From Ceratobasidium sp. AG-K (taxonomy: Eukaryota; Basidiomycota; Agaricomycetes; Cantharellales; Ceratobasidiaceae), in contig JAWNGF010000010.1 in NCBI GenBank assembly GCA_037039685.1, positions 1,736,001-1,800,000 on the forward strand: DNA of 64,000 bases, given 5' to 3'. A program made the translations under genes and the position numbers. The first letter of the stretch is position 1, and each line of letters begins with the position of its first letter. This document shows positions 59,873 to 64,000 of the stretch, one piece after another. The notes beneath the pieces were generated by a model. It was not told the DNA's origin and made no database searches. It saw only the letters and a program-made list of their open reading frames with translations.

Positions 59873-61066
59873 CTACGCTTCAGCACTTTTCAATGCACCC
59901 AACGCCAACTGAATCAAGCCCGTTTCCGCAGTTTGGAACCTAGTCAGAGCATCTCCTAAGAGCTCTGCAATATCCATCTTGGATAGCGCTTTGCGTAGCT
60001 CTGTTGCCGGTTCTTCCACGGGGAACTCAGTCGTATCGGGCTTGACCGGGTTTGCAGGGAGCTTGTACGCCGCAACTGCTTTATTGGCCACTTCCTCCCA
60101 CTTGGGTGTCAACTCGGTCGATGCCAACAGCTCCAATATTGTCCCTGAAAGTGTGGCATGGTCGATTCCGGTCAAACACACGGCTTCGTTCGTGGTGACC
60201 AAACTGCGTCACAATCAGACAGTGCGCTCTCGGTAAGGATGTATGCGTACCTAGCAGCCATGACCTTGGTTCCCGTTATTCCTCTTCTCCTAAACTCTAC
60301 TTGAATATCCCTGAGTGCCATCATACCCCTCATTTCTAGTAAAGGCTCTGCGTACACCACATGCTTGCCATCTGGGAAGTGCACCCACAACGGATTGACG
60401 TAAGGCGCAACATAGGCACAACCCGCATCGGCTGCCGCGACCGCCTGCGCAACGCAGAAACACGTTGTAGCAAGAGTCCGGATCGGTTGGGGAAGATGCT
60501 CAAGAATCGCACATGCACGGAGTCCTTCGACGGTCGACGGGATCTTGATGCACACCCGCTCGCGTGGAACGCCTACGAGCCCGTATAACCTTGTGAGTTG
60601 CTGCGCGTGCTTGACAGTTGCGTCGGTGTTGTAGGCAAGGCTGGGGAGCGTTTGCGCATGGACAAATCCGGTAGAATCGAGATGCGGGAACACTCGAGCG
60701 CCAAGGAGCACAGTCTATACATACGGATTTAGATAGGCGCAAAGCGATAAAGACGTCATACACACCATATAGTCCACGGCCAGCTGCGCGATCAACTTTT
60801 CGTCCGTAATTCCGTCCTCCTTTGCGAGCTTAATCGCGGCCTTCGCACCTTCTGGGATAATAGATTGATGATTGGGTTTAGAAAGTTCCCCTAAGACGAT
60901 AGCCTGATTCGAGGTCATATCGTGAACGGGTTTATACTTTTCCGCAACTACAACCCAGATTCATAAACTTGTTCTGCATAATTGAATCCTCGAACTTACT
61001 GGTCGCATCGTTGGAGTCAACATCAACCACCGTATGCTTTCTCAAGTTCTCTAGCAAGGTCACCAT
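59873..61066 (-). CDS. transaldolase-family enzyme
   Basis: A TIM-barrel aldolase of the transaldolase family, which moves a dihydroxyacetone unit in the pentose phosphate pathway. Exons read MVTLLENLRKHTVVDVDSND, MTSNQAIVLGELSKPNHQSI (transaldolase entry motif; TTNP in classical enzymes, TSNQ here), AIKLAKEDGITDEKLIAQLA, LGARVFPHLDSTGFVHAQTL, ERVCIKIPSTVEGLRA with the Schiff-base Lys of the KI-x-ST motif, TCFCVAQAVAAADAG, YVAPYVNPLWVHF, and TNEAVCLTGIDHATLSGTIL near the end. The C-terminal 100 residues are acidic and extended. It differs from the housekeeping Tal1 in several motifs and belongs to a divergent fungal subgroup, so its role may be outside the central pathway. The frame is intact. 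Confidence 0.85.
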
Positions 61067-61849
61067 CGTGTCTCGAGCTGAATAGGGGGTAAGGTCTGGG
61101 GAGCCTAGAACGTGCTTATATAGCCCGTTGAGTCGTCATGAATGGCCGTCATGGGATCGTCGGACTGACGGACCGGTGATTTTGTCTAGGTACGCGTTGG
61201 GATGTCGAGAAGGGACCACGCGCCGGTCAATAAGAGGGCGTAGAGTCAATTACCATATTAAACGTTTAATCTCGCGCATCTTGCCGCAGAACTACAAGAT
61301 CTCAATTGTGGCAATGAAGGTAATTATGAACTAAAAACTAAGTTCAAGTCAGATGAATTCGTATTCAATAGCTTGAACACGGATCAGGTTGTATGGAGTT
61401 GCAGCGCCAATGTAGAGATTGCAGAGAGCCAAAAACATACACTAAAGCCAATAGCTGGGTTTAAGCAAGCGCAGTAAGGGAGCAAACAACGCACCGTACT
61501 TTGGCAAAATAAGTAATATACACAGGGACAAGACGAATCCCGGTCGCTCACGACTGGTCATGGTGGTTAGGACTTGTGGTCCCAATTGTTCAATTTGATG
61601 TTAGCAACCCAACATTTTACGCACATCTGACGAGCTCAAAACGCATCCAAAATGCAGGGTACATAAGTAACCAATGATTGCTCGCAACGCACCAATAGTA
61701 AAAACCATGTCCAAGCGAACAACCTACAAATCACGAGATCTATTCATGGTTATATATGCATGCATACAATTGGCTTCAAACTGAGTGGAGGCGAGTATAA
61801 AAACACATTACTAATACACAAGCCGGAGGGTGTCCACGTACCAGGCAGA
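61067..61849. other. 780-bp intergenic region
   Basis: No gene is recognised. It holds the promoter of the transaldolase-like gene and the 3' flank of the MPP-alpha gene; the sequence is AT-rich around 61300-61760. Confidence 0.45.
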
Positions 61850-63475
61850 TCACATCCTCCCAACGCCGTACGAGGCAAACACCCTGGCAGGATCATTGAC
61901 GTCCTCGGGTCCCATCACGACCACCGTCGCCCGCGACCCACTCTCGCCGAATACCCGCCCGGCAACGCGCCTCATGTCAGCCGGACCGACCTGGTCAATC
62001 TTTTCGCACATCTCGTCGACTCCGATCTTCCGGCCGTGCACCAGCACCTGTCGGCCCAGATCCTCCACCTCGACCGCTCGGCTCTCGAGCGCCATGACCA
62101 ACGAGCTCTTCAACTGGTTCTTGGCGCGCTGCAACTCGGCCGCGGGGATGCCCTTGTACAATAACATCGCAAACTGATGCGCGATGATAGGAAGAACTTG
62201 ATTGGGCGTCGTACTCGGGTGCAATGCCGTATTGATCCCAAACAACGACGAGTCGGTGTAAATGTGGTGGAACGCCGCGCAGTGGTCGATTTGAGGATGG
62301 TGGTTCAAGATATGCGTGTACAACCGGGAGTACATGCCCTTGCCGGGTCCACCGGCGGAGAAGCTCCCGCCACCACCGAGAAGGATCTGCATCGTGGCGA
62401 GGGCGTAGATGTCGGGATCGTGTATCGGCACACCCTCAAACGCAACGTACAAATGCGTCAACTCGAGATCGGGTCGGTGAATAAAGCTGTGTCCGCCGGT
62501 ATACTGCGCGCGTGCATGCGCGAGGTTATTAAACGACGGCTCGTCGTGCAAAAACGAGGTCGCGGCCGTGGTGAGCGACTTGTACAACGACGGCTGAGAT
62601 TTCGGCTGGCCGGCATTGAGGAGGTGGGTTGGAACCTTTTGTTGAGTGGCCGGTAGGGACAGGTCGCCGAAATGATTCTGTGCGAGCTCCACGAGTTCGT
62701 GATGCGGTATCCCCGCACCCGCGACAACATGCGCTCAGGCCTAAACCACGTCCTGACAAATTCCTTGAGCAGCGGTCCGTCGATCTTGTCAATCCGCTCC
62801 TCGGGGCATAGCAGCGGGTTCCCGAGTGTGTTGTCCCGGTACGCAACCGTGTGGATAATTTCGGGGAGAATCATTTCGGGTTTGGCGTTGACTTCGCGAA
62901 CTTCGTACGCTGCAGCGTCGCGTTGGGCGTCGAGCTCCTCAGGAAGGTAGAGAGAGTTTTGGATAGTGTCGGCAATGATCCCGAGTGCGGCGGGTGCGTC
63001 GTGTGTAAAGTGGGAAGCCTGGTACATGATCGTCTCACGGGACGACGAGCAGAGGAATTGTCCACCAAGAGCATCTATCTGCGTCGAAACGGCTTCGGCA
63101 GTTTGGGTATGCGTGCTCTGCATATGCAAGCATAAGATAAATATTTGAGCACCATACCCGAGACTCACCTTCCAAGCCATCCGGTCCAGAATATGACTGC
63201 ACCCCGACATGCGGGGTGACTCGTACCTCGAACCAGCATCCACATAGACTCCCAATGCGCCAAAGTGCCCAGGGGTGGTCTCAGTAGCGACCCTAATTTT
63301 ATTCGGCAGTGTCGTAATTTGGACGGGCGGGGGCTGGGGCGGACGTAAGCGCACAAGGAGTACAACCAAGTGGGGTACTCACAATGTACACCGACGAGAG
63401 TTGTCGGTTTAATGAACCTGGCACAGACGGCCGCCCTACCCGCCTGACGGCAGACCCGAGGCTCCGCTTCATCAT
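61850..63475 (-). CDS. MAS2: mitochondrial processing peptidase, alpha subunit, one frameshift
   Basis: MPP-alpha binds presequences in the mitochondrial matrix and works with the catalytic beta subunit. It starts MMKRSLGSAVRRVGRP, a typical presequence, then PVQITTLPNKIRVATETTPG, GVYVDAGSRYESP, IDALGGQFLCSSSRETIMYQ, VREVNAKPEMILPEIIHTVA and GNPLLCPEERIDKID. The glycine-rich substrate loop is present (GGGGSFSAGGPGKGM), which marks the alpha subunit. The HxxEH zinc motif of the beta subunit is absent, as expected. One base is missing near 62726-62730: WFRPERM must shift to VVAGAGIPHHELVELAQ. Since the gene is essential, this is probably a sequence error. It ends YGVGRM. It is divergent from centrin with 224 bp between starts. 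Confidence 0.9.
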
Positions 63476-63699
63476 CGTCAAATAAAATATTCAAGGCCCT
63501 CAAATCAAGCGACAACCAAACCACGCCTACAAAACTCCAAAGTTCAACCTAGCCACGAATCCACATCAGCCCACTACCCCCAGTAAACTAAACCCCAAAA
63601 CTCACCGTCGTCGAAAACAGCGACGATCCCCGCGGAGCCTCACATAATCCCACCACGGGCTCACGTGACACCAACGCGCCTCTCAACACCTCCACCACC
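63476..63699. promoter_or_regulatory. short shared promoter region of MPP-alpha and centrin
   Basis: Only 224 bp separate the two divergent start codons, so both promoters and 5' untranslated regions must lie here. CTCACGTGAC (63660-63669) contains the E-box CACGTG, a possible site for bHLH regulators; that role is inference. Confidence 0.5.
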
Positions 63700-64000
63700 A
63701 TGTCCCTCTACTCGTCTGCCCAAAAAGCCAAACGCCGAACGCACGCGCGGCCAGAACTCTCCGACGAACAAAAACAAGAAATCAAAGAGGCTTTTGAGCT
63801 GTTTGATACCGACAAGGACGGAGCAATTGATTACCATGAGCTCAAGGTCGCCATGCGCGCACTCGGGTTCGAGTTGAAAAAGGCGGAAGTGTTGAAGATT
63901 TTGAGGGACCATGATAAGATGGGGCATAATCTCATGGAGTTTGATGATTTTGCAAAAATCAGTGAGTCGATTGGGATTTGGTTTGGGCAAGTGTTGATTT
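63700..64000 (+). CDS. CDC31: centrin/Cdc31 (EF-hand), 3' end beyond the window
   Basis: Centrin is a calmodulin-like protein of the spindle pole body. The first exon runs from [20 protein letters not shown] through [39 protein letters not shown] and [20 protein letters not shown], ending at 63961 with a GTGAGT donor; the rest is outside. EF-hand 1 has all calcium ligands ([12 protein letters not shown]). EF-hand 2 is degenerate ([12 protein letters not shown]), as in other centrins. The RALGFE phrase and the basic N-terminus separate centrin from calmodulin. It shares its promoter region with the MPP-alpha gene. Confidence 0.92.
   Translation, partial: MSLYSSAQKAKRRTHARPELSDEQKQEIKEAFELFDTDKDGAIDYHELKVAMRALGFELKKAEVLKILRDHDKMGHNLMEFDDFAKISESIGIWFGQVLI

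Overview
The window is nuclear DNA of a filamentous fungus. Almost every gene is cut by several introns of about 45-60 bp with GT-AG (sometimes GC-AG) ends. Protein families point to a basidiomycete of the Agaricomycetes; the style (short introns, partial local gene copies, a tyrosine-kinase-like kinase, M35 protease) reminds me of Rhizoctonia/Ceratobasidium, but that is inference and no marker gene settles it. I joined exons by hand from frame, splice sites and family conservation. For several genes the phases close exactly from start to stop.

Layout: 1-1990 a SAP-domain protein (-, running off the left edge); 1991-8429 gene-poor, with what looks like a decayed copy of part of the SAP gene; 8430-12579 a Dbl-homology RhoGEF (+); 13084-15511 ALG9 mannosyltransferase (-); 15714-19553 two metallo-beta-lactamase-fold hydrolases (-) with a tiny stand-alone PAH-domain gene (+) between them; 20330-20933 an ABM-type monooxygenase with a frameshift (-); 21400-26189 the Sin3 corepressor (+); 26150-30680 a cassette (kinase plus partial RhoGEF copy) flanked by about 0.5-kb direct repeats of the Sin3/SYO1 junction; 30306-32872 symportin SYO1 (-); 33024-33695 NTF2-like mRNA export factor (+); 34154-35520 SHO1 osmosensor (+); 36623-38163 a Ser-rich single-pass protein (+); 39655-40890 an epoxide hydrolase pseudogene (+); 41615-43533 B-type cyclin (+); 43823-45058 RRP1 (+); 45126-47381 mitochondrial methionyl-tRNA synthetase (-); 47719-49159 secreted M35 metallopeptidase (-); 50020-52008 amino-acid/choline permease (+); 52058-55285 two tandem F-box proteins (-) with a relic of the permease 3' end between them; 55767-59792 a BRCA2 homologue (-); 59873-61066 transaldolase (-); 61850-63475 mitochondrial processing peptidase alpha (-); 63700-64000 centrin (+, cut by the right edge).

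Most genes are housekeeping and unrelated in function: ribosome biogenesis (RRP1, SYO1), mRNA export, glycosylation, mitochondrial translation and import, DNA repair, cell cycle and osmosensing. What sets the window apart is the amount of recent local DNA duplication. A block holding a hydrolase and the 5' end of Sin3 seems to have been duplicated, leaving a 108-residue PAH-only protein next to full-length Sin3. The 3' ends of RhoGEF, SYO1, Sin3 and the permease also exist as partial copies. Introns are kept in these copies, so they arose through DNA, not mRNA.

A caution applies to all pseudogene calls. At least three normally single-copy, conserved genes (RRP1, the NTF2-like factor, MPP-alpha) each show one missing base that breaks the frame. 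This looks more like base-calling error than biology, so single-base breaks elsewhere should be weighed accordingly.
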